Source of the DNA: Olsenella profusa DSM 13989
Lineage (GTDB): Bacteria > Actinomycetota > Coriobacteriia > Coriobacteriales > Atopobiaceae
DNA length: 64,000 nucleotides
Direction of reading: 5' to 3'
Assembly (NCBI RefSeq): GCF_030811115.1
Contig: NZ_JAUSQK010000001.1
Coordinates: forward strand, 2,542,001-2,606,000
In this document: piece by piece, positions 8,559 through 16,430 of the stretch
Layout of the letters: each line of letters begins with the position of its first letter
Position numbering within the stretch: position 1 is the first letter of the stretch
The notes under the pieces: generated by a model
What the model was told of the DNA's origin: nothing
Database searches by the model: none
The model's input: the letters and a program-made list of their open reading frames with translations, nothing else
Made by a program: the position numbers and the translations under genes

Positions 8559-9506
8559 TCAACTGGATGGGTTGCTCTCCCCCGGCCACGGGTACGCGTG
8601 GTCAAGGGCATGGAACAGGTCGCCGTCCTCGTAGAAGTCGACGGCCACGAACGCCGTGGGGTCTTCCCAGTCGCGAAAGTTATTGCACCAGTCCTCGGGG
8701 ATGCCCTCGTGGGCGGCGTGGCAGCGAGCGTACATGGCACCGAGCTTCGGCACGATGATGCACCAGCGTATGCACACCGGTCCCCTACACACGTCTGGAT
8801 CGTTCCACCCGTACTCCCTCCTGCCCATCGTGCAGCCGCGCCTGTCGTCCACGAACACCTCGTACCGACGCCAGGTGATGGACCCGACCGCATGGGCCAG
8901 CTCGAGCATGGGCTCGACGTCGAGCCCATGCTCCGCACAGTAGCTCCTCACAAAGCGCCTGTCGTTCGTGTTGAGGGCACGAAACAGGGGGTCGGTGTCG
9001 TATTCCACAAACCTCTCGTGCCACTCTCGCGCAGCTACCTGGAAGGGGAATTTCCTCTCGTCGAACAGCTCGCGGAAGCTCTGGGGCCACTGGGGGCGGT
9101 CGTCCGGGAAGGGACGCAGGTTGAAGATGCCCGGCGCCGCCTGCACGAGTCCCGTTGCGCCGTCGTCACCCATGGTGACGCCCATCGTCCTGTCCTTGCC
9201 GGCGCGCCTGTCCGTGATGGTGAGCCCGGGCCTCCTCAGGGGCGCCAAAGCCCTCTCCAGCTCGGGGTTGGGGTTTCCCTCGGCATCCACCCAGCCGGCG
9301 GGATGGAGGCGCCCTACCATGCTCTCCCTCCAGGGGCCCTGCCAGGACTTTTCCATGGAGGCGCGCGCGAGGTCCATCGATCCCACGTTGCAGGCAATGC
9401 CGCCGCTGTCACAGCCGTCAAGCAGCACGAACAGGTCCTCCCGCGAGAGCGGGAGCCGCTCGAGTGGGAGCTCTGCGAGGTCTATCTGGCTTCTCCTGAA
9501 GAACAT
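8559..9506 (-). CDS. Hypothetical protein in type VIIb-associated cluster
   Basis: A 315-residue soluble protein that I do not recognise. The start at 9506 has GAAAGGAG 8 nt upstream, whereas the longer frame has none. It contains an aromatic-rich N-terminal half, a cluster of Cys and Trp residues near the C-terminus (CRGPVCIRWC; IPEDWCNNFRDWEDPTAF) and no membrane segment. It is the first gene of the minus-strand cluster ending at 6472. A weak overall similarity to EspG-like chaperones in layout is only a guess. Confidence 0.6.
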   Translation of the reverse strand: MFFRRSQIDLAELPLERLPLSREDLFVLLDGCDSGGIACNVGSMDLARASMEKSWQGPWRESMVGRLHPAGWVDAEGNPNPELERALAPLRRPGLTITDRRAGKDRTMGVTMGDDGATGLVQAAPGIFNLRPFPDDRPQWPQSFRELFDERKFPFQVAAREWHERFVEYDTDPLFRALNTNDRRFVRSYCAEHGLDVEPMLELAHAVGSITWRRYEVFVDDRRGCTMGRREYGWNDPDVCRGPVCIRWCIIVPKLGAMYARCHAAHEGIPEDWCNNFRDWEDPTAFVAVDFYEDGDLFHALDHAYPWPGESNPSS

Positions 9507-10178
9507 GGAAAGGCTCCTTTCCTCTAGCTGTTGCATCTGAGAGCCGAGCATCAAATGCTTGCGGACATGGCGAAGCAGGTGACAGGGCCGCTTGCGGAAT
9601 ACCCGAAAACATTCGATACTCGACTCTCAAGGTGCGACGTTCCAACAAATAACGAGAAATCGAAGAACTATGGTCTAGTTCTTGACTTCATATAGCTGAC
9701 TCCCCATGATTCCTTATCCTGTCCGCTGAATGCACACCGTAGGGTTGGGAAACCCCAGCTCGAGCACCGATGGCACATCGGAACCGAAGACACTAATACG
9801 TAACGCACCGTCACTCATGAGTGTTAGAAGCAGGGATGCCATACTTGCGTAGGTAGTAGGTTACGCATTCTTGATGTGTCTATATTGATTCTTCTCAAAA
9901 TCCATATTATCCCTCTAGAAGGGAAGGGCTGCAGATGCATCCATGGGTGGAGGTTCCACGCTATGTGGATGTCCGGAAGATGGATGGGGTGCCAGGTTAG
10001 ACTCAAGGGACTGACCCCGGAGGAGTTCCGGGGTCAGTCCCTAGTGGCCTAGTCTTTATTTGGCAGTTCAAGCTTTGGGACTCAGTTCAAGCCCGTACGA
10101 GACGCAACCATCATCCATGACTTTGCTACGACGCTGGTAGAATGGACAAGAAGGTCGCGTCCAGAGAGGGAGACAGCC
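9507..10178. other. Divergent intergenic region
   Basis: About 670 bases between two divergent gene clusters. It should hold promoters for both. The only structure I can point to is the perfect 14-bp hairpin at 10007-10041, listed separately. No ORF in it has a ribosome binding site or recognisable motif. Confidence 0.4.
10007..10041. repeat. Perfect 14-bp inverted repeat (REP-like hairpin)
   Basis: GGGACTGACCCCGG at 10007-10020 and its exact complement CCGGGGTCAGTCCC at 10028-10041 are separated by 7 nt. No T-run follows on either strand, so it is not a classical terminator; it resembles REP-type palindromes. A second copy is not visible in this window. Confidence 0.6.
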
Positions 10179-10463
10179 ATGTCCATAGGGATGGCCGTAG
10201 TACCCGGACTGATTCCAGGGGATCCCGTCATGGTGGGAGCGCTGGCCATGATCGACTATGTGCTGCTGCTCACATCCTCGTACGGCCGTGCCGTTGTGGC
10301 GCGCGCCTGGGGGCAGGAATTCGCCTCCCACGTCCCAGCGATGGCATTCGCCATGCTGCATGCACTGTTCGTCTCCGATGTGGTGGCAGCCATCGTGCTG
10401 CATATGAGGACACGGAAGGCCGATGGCGCCTCAGGACTCGGCGAGGGCAAGGCGGCGTCATGA
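10179..10463 (+). CDS. Small two-TM membrane protein
   Basis: A 94-residue protein with two hydrophobic segments (about residues 18-36 MVGALAMIDYVLLLTS and 50-75 AMAFAMLHALFVSDVVAAIVL) and a polar tail. RBS GAGAGGGAG precedes the ATG. Its stop overlaps the next start in an ATGA, so the two genes are translationally coupled. Family not recognised. Confidence 0.6.
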   Translation: MSIGMAVVPGLIPGDPVMVGALAMIDYVLLLTSSYGRAVVARAWGQEFASHVPAMAFAMLHALFVSDVVAAIVLHMRTRKADGASGLGEGKAAS

Positions 10464-10993
10464 GCTCCCCTGTCAGGCGGCGGCTTGTCGTCGCAATCTC
10501 CGCGGCGTGCGCCGTCATCGTCCTCGCACTCCCCTTCCTCATAGGCTTCTCCCTAACCCCGGACGTTTCGGAGTCCTCCCTCAGCCAGGCGATAGACCGG
10601 GAGAACGCCCACAACAAGCAGCTGCTGACCCTACGACACGACATGCAGCCGACCCTCGACGAGTTCAAGGGCATCCTGTCGGGCATGCGCACGGCAAGCC
10701 CCCAGAACGTTGCCCTCTCGGTATACGAGCAGATTGGCCTGCAGAGCAGCGCCGAGCATGCCGTCGGCTCGTATCTGCACGTCAGCTCCTACATCGAGGA
10801 TTGCGACGTGTCGGAAGACTGCGGCACCGTGCGCGTCATGTATGAATGCGCGGCCATCACCGCAGACAGTGAGAAGGTGGTCATCGCGGATCGCACGCGG
10901 GCCACATGGGACATCGAGAAACGGGACGGCTCATGGACGGTCACATCCGTTCACGATGACAACCCAGCGCTCTCATTGGATGGGAGGCCATAG
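10460..10993 (+). CDS. Membrane-anchored extracytoplasmic protein
   Basis: A 177-residue protein: basic N-terminus (MSSPVRRR), one TM helix (about residues 9-30, VVAISAACAVIVLALPFLIGF) and an outer domain. The domain contains a helical part, then SYIEDCDVSEDCGTVRVMYEC with three Cys, and ends in a beta-rich segment (ATWDIEKRDGSWTVTSVHDD) like the last strands of a cystatin/SnoaL-type fold. The start is set by the ATGA overlap. The next gene ends similarly (RDAQGRWQIENVRHVD), so they may be distant paralogues. Their resemblance in layout to the immunity-like array at 49381-52476 is noted, but function is unknown. Confidence 0.6.
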   Translation: MSSPVRRRLVVAISAACAVIVLALPFLIGFSLTPDVSESSLSQAIDRENAHNKQLLTLRHDMQPTLDEFKGILSGMRTASPQNVALSVYEQIGLQSSAEHAVGSYLHVSSYIEDCDVSEDCGTVRVMYECAAITADSEKVVIADRTRATWDIEKRDGSWTVTSVHDDNPALSLDGRP

Positions 10994-10996
10994 ACA

Positions 10997-11479
10997 ATGG
11001 GGGCCGTTACAGTCAAACGAGCGCTGCGGGCCGTTGCGGTGGCGCTGATCGCGATCGTCGTGGCGACGGGATTATACCTGTTGGTACACCTTGCCCTGCA
11101 GGGTGCCCACGAACGGGAGTTTCAGCCCCTCATCGAGGACACACGCAGCCTGGTCAAGGGCAAGACCGTCCTCGACGAGAGCGACCCGAGGTGGGGAATC
11201 TACGGCTACAAGAGAACGGAACTGCCCGACGACGTGCGCGTGACGTGCCAAATCAATTACATCGAGGGGTACATCTGGGGTGACAGTGGCAAGGTGTACA
11301 CCAGCGACTCCATAGCATGCTACAACCACGACGGTGACGTGGAGTATGGCTCGGGTGACGGCCCGGTCGAGTGGACGGTCCATCGCGACGCACAGGGAAG
11401 ATGGCAGATCGAGAACGTACGCCACGTGGACATGGGGGCGAGCTGGCTGCCGTTCGGCATCCCATATATTTGGAGCTAG
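10997..11479 (+). CDS. Membrane-anchored extracytoplasmic protein
   Basis: A 160-residue protein with one N-terminal TM helix (about residues 9-32, ALRAVAVALIAIVVATGLYLLV) and an outer domain ending in VEWTVHRDAQGRWQIENVRH, a pattern shared with the preceding gene. It begins 3 nt after the preceding stop, so the three genes form one operon. No family recognised; two Cys (TCQINY; IACYNH) could form a disulfide outside the membrane. Confidence 0.6.
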   Translation: MGAVTVKRALRAVAVALIAIVVATGLYLLVHLALQGAHEREFQPLIEDTRSLVKGKTVLDESDPRWGIYGYKRTELPDDVRVTCQINYIEGYIWGDSGKVYTSDSIACYNHDGDVEYGSGDGPVEWTVHRDAQGRWQIENVRHVDMGASWLPFGIPYIWS

Positions 11480-11609
11480 GGCCACATGCCGCGGCAGCGT
11501 TTCAAGGGTTGGTGATCGCATATGGAGGAGCAGCGTTGCGGGCGGCATGGCGACACGTCGCGCGCCCGCCCCGCTCGCAGCCTAGGCGTAGGCGTTTCGC
11601 GGTCGCTCT

Positions 11610-11794
11610 GGAACGTTTCGGCCCCAAGTGCGCGCTGGCCCCTGCCAATCTCGGAAGGAATCGGGGGCGCAGTCGGCCCGTCGCACGCCATCCGCCCCGC
11701 CCCAAGTGCATCGGGCGAGGAAACGGGCGACGGGCGCACCTCCCGGGATCGCGAAGGCGACGGGGCCAGCGCGCACTTGGGGCCGAAACGTTCC
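11610..11794. repeat. 33-bp perfect inverted repeat enclosing 119 bp
   Basis: Positions 11610-11642 and 11762-11794 are exact reverse complements (arm begins GGAACGTTTCGGCCCCAAGT). The enclosed 119 bp is similar to the enclosed segment of the right-hand module (31688-31822) only after reverse complementing it. A further GCCCCAAGTGC copy lies inside. No coding potential. Confidence 0.88.
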
Positions 11795-11851
11795 CGTGGC
11801 CGCCGGGATGGGGCGACGGCACCCGCTGCGCGCCGGCGTCAGGGCCCCGAC

Positions 11852-11885
11852 AAAAAATCCCCGGCCCGCTCGGCGGGCCGGGGAT
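11852..11885 (-). terminator. Terminator hairpin, left copy
   Basis: ATCCCCGGCCCG and CGGGCCGGGGAT form a 12-bp stem with a 5-nt loop, followed on the minus strand by six T. It is the same terminator that follows tRNA-fMet at the right end, and it probably was the original terminator of that tRNA before integration. Confidence 0.8.
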
Positions 11886-11895
11886 CGCAAAAGCA

Positions 11896-11941
11896 TGGTC
11901 GCGGGGGCTGGATTTGAACCAACGACCTCCGGGTTATGAGC
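11896..11941. other. attL: duplicated 3' half of tRNA-fMet
   Basis: 46 bp identical to 31950-31995, covering the tRNA 3' end (including CCA) up to just past the anticodon. Identity breaks abruptly after TGAGC. The integrase gene starts 168 bp further on, the usual position next to an attachment site. Confidence 0.82.
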
Positions 11942-12108
11942 GAGTCAGAGGCTGTTTCACCGCAAATCTTGCCAATCCACTGCACAGTCGATATGCGTCT
12001 GACCTGTGGTTTTTCTAATCTCCTGCATCTCTGAAATCTACAACTCCCATGTCTCCATCTTCGGTTTGGTGGTCACAAATGGCCGTGGAAAACTCGTTAG
12101 GAGGAGAT

Positions 12109-13398
12109 ATGGACACCAGGTACACCAGCAGGTCGCTCAGACGAAGACGCAACACAGATCAATGGGAGTGCAGCCTCTCGCACACCGACCCCGTAACCGG
12201 CGAGGTGGTCAGGACCTACCACACCCTCGTCGCCAAGACGCAAAGGCAGGCGGAGCGCACTCGCGACGCCCTCACCGTGGAGCTTGAGCTCTTGGGAGGG
12301 GCGTCGTCATCCAACGTCTCCCTGCGCGACTTCATGGCCTCGTTCATGCGCCACAAGAAGGGCTCGGGCACCATAGAACCCTCCACCGTGAGGAGCTATC
12401 GGTCAGAGAGCAGGCTCATCTGCACCTACCTGGGAAACGTGGCCCTCGCCGACATCTCGGTGCCGGAGGTGAACCGCTGGATGGTCCGCATGAGCGCCGA
12501 CGGCTACGCCCCCAAGAGCGTGTCAAAGCCCTTCCGCCTGCTCAAGCAGGCGCTCAAATGGGGTATGGCGCAGGGCCTCATCGCCAGGAACCCCTGCGAC
12601 TTCTGCAAGCCGCCCAGGCGCGTGAAGACACCCATCAACGCCCTACCGCGCGAGGAGCGCACCCGCATGCTCGAGCTGGCGAGGCGCGCACAGCCGGCGC
12701 CTCTGGGCATAGCCATTGAGCTCTCCCTCACCACGGGAATGCGCCGCTGGGAGGTCTGCGCGCTCAGGTGGTCCGACCTCTCGGACGACGGCACCATGAC
12801 CGTGAGCCACGCCCTGGGAAACGGAGACGGCGGCTTCTACGTGAAGGAGCCCAAGATCGGAAGCTCCGCCAGGACGATACCCCTCACCAAGCACCTGAAC
12901 GCGATGCTCTCCGCCAGGCGCCGCGACGCGGAGCGCGTGGCGCGCGAGATGGGCGTCGCGCTGGGAGACCCCTACATACTGGGAACGTAGGAGGAGAGGA
13001 GCCGGCCCTACAACCCCACGCAGCTCGGCAAGGACTTCTCGGCCTTCTGCAGGATGAACGGCTTCAAGTGCACCTTCCACGACCTCAGGCACACCTTCGC
13101 CACCATGATGATCGCGGGCGGCTGCGACGTGAGGATCGTGGCGAGCTACCTGGGGCACGCCAGCGTGTCCATGACCCTGGACATCTACGCCGATGTTGAC
13201 CCCGAGGCAAAGCGCGCCGCCGTGAGCAAGGTCGAAGGGAGCTTCGACGTCGAGATGGGCGGATACGGCGACGCCATCATGGACAGCGCCATCGGCGCGC
13301 CCAAGCACCGCGAGCCCGCACTCACCTTCTCGGTTGACCAGCTCAAGGCGATGCTCGCCGCCGCAGAGGAGAGGGAGGCTGGCCATGGGCGTCCTTAG
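12109..13398 (+). pseudogene. Tyrosine recombinase/integrase interrupted by an in-frame stop
   Basis: About 429 codons of a phage/ICE-type integrase. Start at 12109 follows GGAGGAG. An N-terminal AP2-like arm-binding region (about residues 1-70) and SAM-like core-binding domain (about 80-170) precede the catalytic domain. Catalytic Arg is in TTGMRRWEVCALRW, and HDLRHTFATMM, LGHASVSMTLDIYADV supply His-x-x-Arg, His and the Tyr nucleophile. A single TAG at 12988-12990, between YILGT and EERSRPYNPTQ, splits the frame with no shift; the residues on both sides are in register. Unless suppressed, the protein lacks its Arg/His/Tyr half and the element cannot excise by itself. Confidence 0.85.
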
Positions 13399-13453
13399 GC
13401 TCGTCTGGCGCCTCGTGCGCTTGCTCTTCCGCGCCGTCTCACGACGGATGTGA
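13385..13453 (+). CDS. Possible 22-residue basic amphipathic peptide
   Basis: ATG at 13385 overlaps the end of the integrase frame; GGGAGG lies 7 nt upstream. The product (MGVLRLVWRLVRLLF, then RAVSRRM) is a short amphipathic Arg/Leu helix. Such tiny ORFs often follow integrases, but with no homology this is tentative. Confidence 0.3.
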   Translation: MGVLRLVWRLVRLLFRAVSRRM

Positions 13454-13487
13454 GCGACATGTTGTGAGTTACTGATATATACACATG

Positions 13488-13523
13488 GAAGTGAGCACAA
13501 TTTGTATGCACTTCTACTATAAT
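13488..13523 (+). promoter_or_regulatory. AbiE promoter with inverted repeat; near-leaderless
   Basis: A perfect -10 TATAAT at 13518-13523 ends 8 nt before the abiEi ATG (13532), so the transcript would start at or within a few bases of the start codon. GAAGTG (13488-13493) and CACTTC (13509-13514) form an inverted repeat over the -35 region; AbiEi antitoxins autorepress by binding such repeats. Confidence 0.55.
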
Positions 13524-13531
13524 TCATCAGT

Positions 13532-14287
13532 ATGAAGTTCAAGGAGTACATAGAATCGCATCAGGTGTTCACCGCAGACGATCTGCGCACGGTCGCCACC
13601 TGGGGAACCGCGCGGACTCAGCTGCAGCGTGCCCTTAAGGCAGGCGAGGTCGAGCGCGTGCGCCGGGGCGCCTACGTGTCCAAGACCGGCAAGTTCCTCG
13701 GCGAGGCCCCCGACCCGTACCTCGTAGCCAAGACAATCGACCCAGAAGCCGTCATCTCTTACCATTCTGCACTCATCGCCCACGGCGTCGCGCACAACGT
13801 CGGCTTCGAATGCTCGTTCAGATCCGCAAAGGTGCGCTCACCGTTCGAGTACGGAGGCGTCCGCTACGTCCCCTTCAATGGTGGCGACAGCCCACAGACG
13901 CAGGCTATGCGCTCCAAATCCTATGGCACAGTAAAGGTGACCACGCGCGAGCAGACTCTCGTCGATTGCCTGACATACCCCGGGAGGGCCGGTGGCATGG
14001 AGGAGGCTGCGCGGTCCTGCTCGGCGTTTCCCTACCTCGATTTGGAAGCGCTGCTCAAGATCCTCAAGGACGCGTCTTCCTCGACGCTCGCCCGGGTGGG
14101 ATGGCTCCTCGACGCAAAGCGCGAAAACTGGGGTGTCGACGAGGACGTCCTGAGCGAGCTGGAAGGTCGGCTTGGGAAAGGGCCTTACAGGCTTGATCCG
14201 AAAATAGGAGAAACAAGAGGTTGGAGCAGCCGCTGGAGGCTCTGCCTTCCCGAGACAGAAGAGGAGGTTCTCTCATGGGCATCATGA
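13532..14287 (+). CDS. abiEi: AbiEi-type antitoxin / transcriptional repressor
   Basis: A 251-residue AbiEi-family protein: N-terminal winged helix (about residues 1-60: VFTADDLRTVATWGTARTQL, VERVRRGAYVS) followed by the antitoxin domain with YHSALIAHGVA, KVTTREQTLVDCLTYP and GGMEEAARS, motifs typical of the family. It neutralises the AbiEii nucleotidyltransferase (type IV system) and represses its own operon. The stop overlaps the start of the toxin gene by 13 nt. It lies right after the integrase in the mobile element. Confidence 0.88.
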   Translation: MKFKEYIESHQVFTADDLRTVATWGTARTQLQRALKAGEVERVRRGAYVSKTGKFLGEAPDPYLVAKTIDPEAVISYHSALIAHGVAHNVGFECSFRSAKVRSPFEYGGVRYVPFNGGDSPQTQAMRSKSYGTVKVTTREQTLVDCLTYPGRAGGMEEAARSCSAFPYLDLEALLKILKDASSSTLARVGWLLDAKRENWGVDEDVLSELEGRLGKGPYRLDPKIGETRGWSSRWRLCLPETEEEVLSWAS

Positions 14288-15204
14288 ACGCGGACGAGTT
14301 CGAGCCGAGGACCGTGGACAAGGTTGAGCGCCTGCTCGACCTTCTGGATGAGATGGAGCGCCATCCCGCCCTCAAGGGCAGGCTCGCCCTCCACGGCGGC
14401 ACGGCCACCAACCTCTTCATGCTCGACGTGCCGAGGCTCTCGGTCGACATCGACGTCTCCTGCATCGGGAGCGTCTCTCGTGAGGACATGCTCGCCGACA
14501 GGCCGCGCATCGAGGCGGGCATAGAGGCCGTGGCGCAGGCGCTGGGCTACGCGGTGGAGGCTCACCCCGGCGGACATGCCGGGCGAACCTTCCTGCTGCG
14601 CTATCGGGGTGACTGGGGAGTCGACCACGTGAAGGTCGACTGCATCTACATGAACCGCTCGCCCATCCTGCCGCCCATTGTGCGCGAGACGCCCGTGAGG
14701 CCGGACGCCAAGGTGCGCACGTTCGCAGACGCCGAGCTTGCCGCCGGCAAGGTGAAGGCGTTCTTCGACCGCGTGAAGGTCCGCGACCTCTACGACATCT
14801 CCAACCTGCGGGGTGTTTACAAGTCGCTCGAACCCGATGAGCAAGAGAGCGCGCACCAGCTTGCCCTCTACTATGCCTCGCTCTCCGCATGCTTCCCAAA
14901 GCCTTTCGAGGGAAGGGAGCAGCGCTTCACGGACAGACTTTCCGAGCTCGCAGACCAGCTCTACCCCATGCTCCGCTCATCTACCGAGCGCCCAACGCTC
15001 GATGCCCTCATGAAGGATGCCGAGCGCTTCATAGCGGAATGGGTCCTGCCTAGGACAGATGGAGAGCGCGAATACCTTGAGCGTCTCGCAGGAGGCGACT
15101 ACCGACCGGAGCTCGTCTTCCCGGACAAGTCGATGGCCCAGGCCGCCGCCGTAAACCCCGAGGCGCTCTGGAAGGTCGAGAACCTCAGGAAGATGCACCG
15201 GTAG
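14275..15204 (+). CDS. abiEii: AbiEii-type nucleotidyltransferase toxin
   Basis: A 309-residue toxin of the AbiEii/MenT nucleotidyltransferase family. The active-site motif HGGTATNLF followed by LSVDIDVS (G-G then D-x-D) is intact, as is the family lysine region ADAELAAGKVKAFFDRVKVRDLYDI. Related toxins add nucleotides to tRNA acceptor stems and stop growth, giving phage defence by abortive infection. Start at 14275 has AGAGGAGG 6 nt upstream; it overlaps abiEi by 13 nt. Confidence 0.88.
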   Translation: MGIMNADEFEPRTVDKVERLLDLLDEMERHPALKGRLALHGGTATNLFMLDVPRLSVDIDVSCIGSVSREDMLADRPRIEAGIEAVAQALGYAVEAHPGGHAGRTFLLRYRGDWGVDHVKVDCIYMNRSPILPPIVRETPVRPDAKVRTFADAELAAGKVKAFFDRVKVRDLYDISNLRGVYKSLEPDEQESAHQLALYYASLSACFPKPFEGREQRFTDRLSELADQLYPMLRSSTERPTLDALMKDAERFIAEWVLPRTDGEREYLERLAGGDYRPELVFPDKSMAQAAAVNPEALWKVENLRKMHR

Positions 15205-15775
15205 GACGCGCCGCCCCGAGCCCGAAGGCCAGGGCAGCCACATGGGCCAACCTCCCTGTTGAGACGATCGGTGTGGTAGCGGAGTAACCCTTTCAGCCCG
15301 CCACCAGACACAATGCCATAGCGAACGCCGAGGCCTCCACACGCCACAACGGACACGCCACGATGGCACAAAGCACCCCGGATACCCCACGAGCATGGGT
15401 ATCGCGCATCACATGGCATCCGCGCGAGCGCCCCGCCTCCCAGCGAAGCCGACAGCAGTCGGCCAGCGCACCGCGCCTCCACCGCACGCCCGGCGCACAG
15501 GCACGCAACGCCTCCTCACAACCTCATCGCCGCATTCCCACGCACTGCCTCCGCGCGCGTCCCCACCCCGTCTCGCCTTGGGAGCGAAGACTCGCCCACG
15601 ACCGCTCCCGCGCAAGGGCCGCGAAAACTTTTCCGATGGCCGCAAGCGCCCTTCGGAAAACTCAGGCGCATCCGCGTTTCGCTTTCCCCCTTGCGCTGCC
15701 GCTTTCCCGCAGGCGCCATCCGCCCCGCAAGGCGCGCCAAGGGAGGCGGGCCCCAACACGAGGAGGCAGACAGCC
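15205..15775. other. Non-coding stretch between AbiEii and the next gene
   Basis: 570 bases, C-rich on the plus strand, with no supported gene. TTTTCCGA (15629-15636) and TCGGAAAA (15653-15660) form an 8-bp inverted repeat with a GC-rich loop, flanked by A/T on both sides, which could be a bidirectional terminator or a promoter operator. Confidence 0.35.
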
Positions 15776-16128
15776 ATGGGAAAGAGCATCGACGAGAGGT
15801 CGCACGAGGCAATCCGCGCGTACCTGAAGCACAGGGGCATCGAGGTCCTGGGGAGAGCTGGGCGCACGGCTCGGACGGCATCGACTTCATCGCCATGGAC
15901 GACGAGGAGCTCGTCTTCGTGGACGCCGCCACCAAGTGCGGGGGCTACGACATGCCCAAGGAGGAGCCCGACCAGGAGCGCTTCGAGCGCATCGCGGCGG
16001 CATACCTCGCCGAGGCCGAGGTGGAGGGCCTCAACAGCATCCGCTACGACATCGTGAGCCTTTTGGTGACGGACTCCGAGAAGGCGCTCCTGCGCCACCA
16101 CAAGAACGTCCTCAACGACGGGAGGTAG
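15776..16128 (+). pseudogene. Small YraN-like (UPF0102-type) protein gene with a one-base frameshift
   Basis: ATG 15776 with RBS GAGGAGG opens a frame reading MGKSIDERSHEAIRAYLKHR and GIEVL, which then switches by +1 at a run of four G (15850-15853). The second frame continues as GESWAHGSDGIDFIAMDDEE, LVFVDAATKC and ends NVLNDGR. One extra G would restore a 117-residue protein. The GIDFIA...LVFVDAATK pattern resembles the GEIDLIA...LVFVEVK core of YraN-type nuclease-fold proteins. Either a recent inactivation or a sequencing error in the G run. Confidence 0.6.
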
Positions 16129-16425
16129 GCCCCAAAGCGACTGCCCCGGGCCTTCGAGCTCGGGGCAGGGCGGGTCATACAGATTTGCTCTGAATCTTTA
16201 GACGTAAAGCCATGAAAGTTCCAAAGCGCGCTGACTTGCTGAAGAACATCCTGGTCAAGTTCGACGTCGTGAGTATGCTCATCGTCGGTGAGAGCCAGAC
16301 ACTTCTCCGCCATCACCTCAACGCGCTCGGCGCGCGCTAAGCACAGGGCGCTCTCAGGAGCTCCGGCTCCGGGGCGTTGCTCATAGCGTTTTGAGCCAGT
16401 TCGTGAACGGTTTTCTTAGTCATAG
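16129..16425 (-). pseudogene. Possible frameshifted small gene downstream of the UvrD-like helicase
   Basis: Seven nt after the UvrD-like stop an ATG (16425) opens MTKKTVHELAQNAMSNAPEP, ending after 28 codons. Another minus-strand frame overlapping its end continues with LARAERVEVMAEKCLAL, TDDEHTHDVELDQDVLQQVS and ALWNFHGFTSKDSEQI, which reads like real protein. The two could be one gene with a frameshift at about 16380-16400. No family recognised; called only tentatively. Confidence 0.3.
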
Positions 16426-16430
16426 TCACC

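Larger units (their letters stand above)
11580..11941. repeat. Island-flanking repeat block, left copy
   Basis: About 362 bp that match 31633-31995 at the other end of the island, in direct orientation. The block comprises a common left edge (GCCTAGGCGTAGGCGTTTCG), an inverted-repeat module whose core is flipped between copies, a shared stretch ending in CGGCGTCAGGGCCCCGAC, the tRNA terminator hairpin and the 3' part of tRNA-fMet. Confidence 0.85.

Noticed and set aside
11522-12018. Several 100-200 codon frames across the left repeat block
   Set aside because: The same block at the right end gives different, non-homologous frames, and the core is inverted between copies; it is non-coding repeat plus tRNA fragment.
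12643-13551. A 302-codon minus-strand frame
   Set aside because: Lies over the integrase catalytic domain and reads as reverse-strand shadow.
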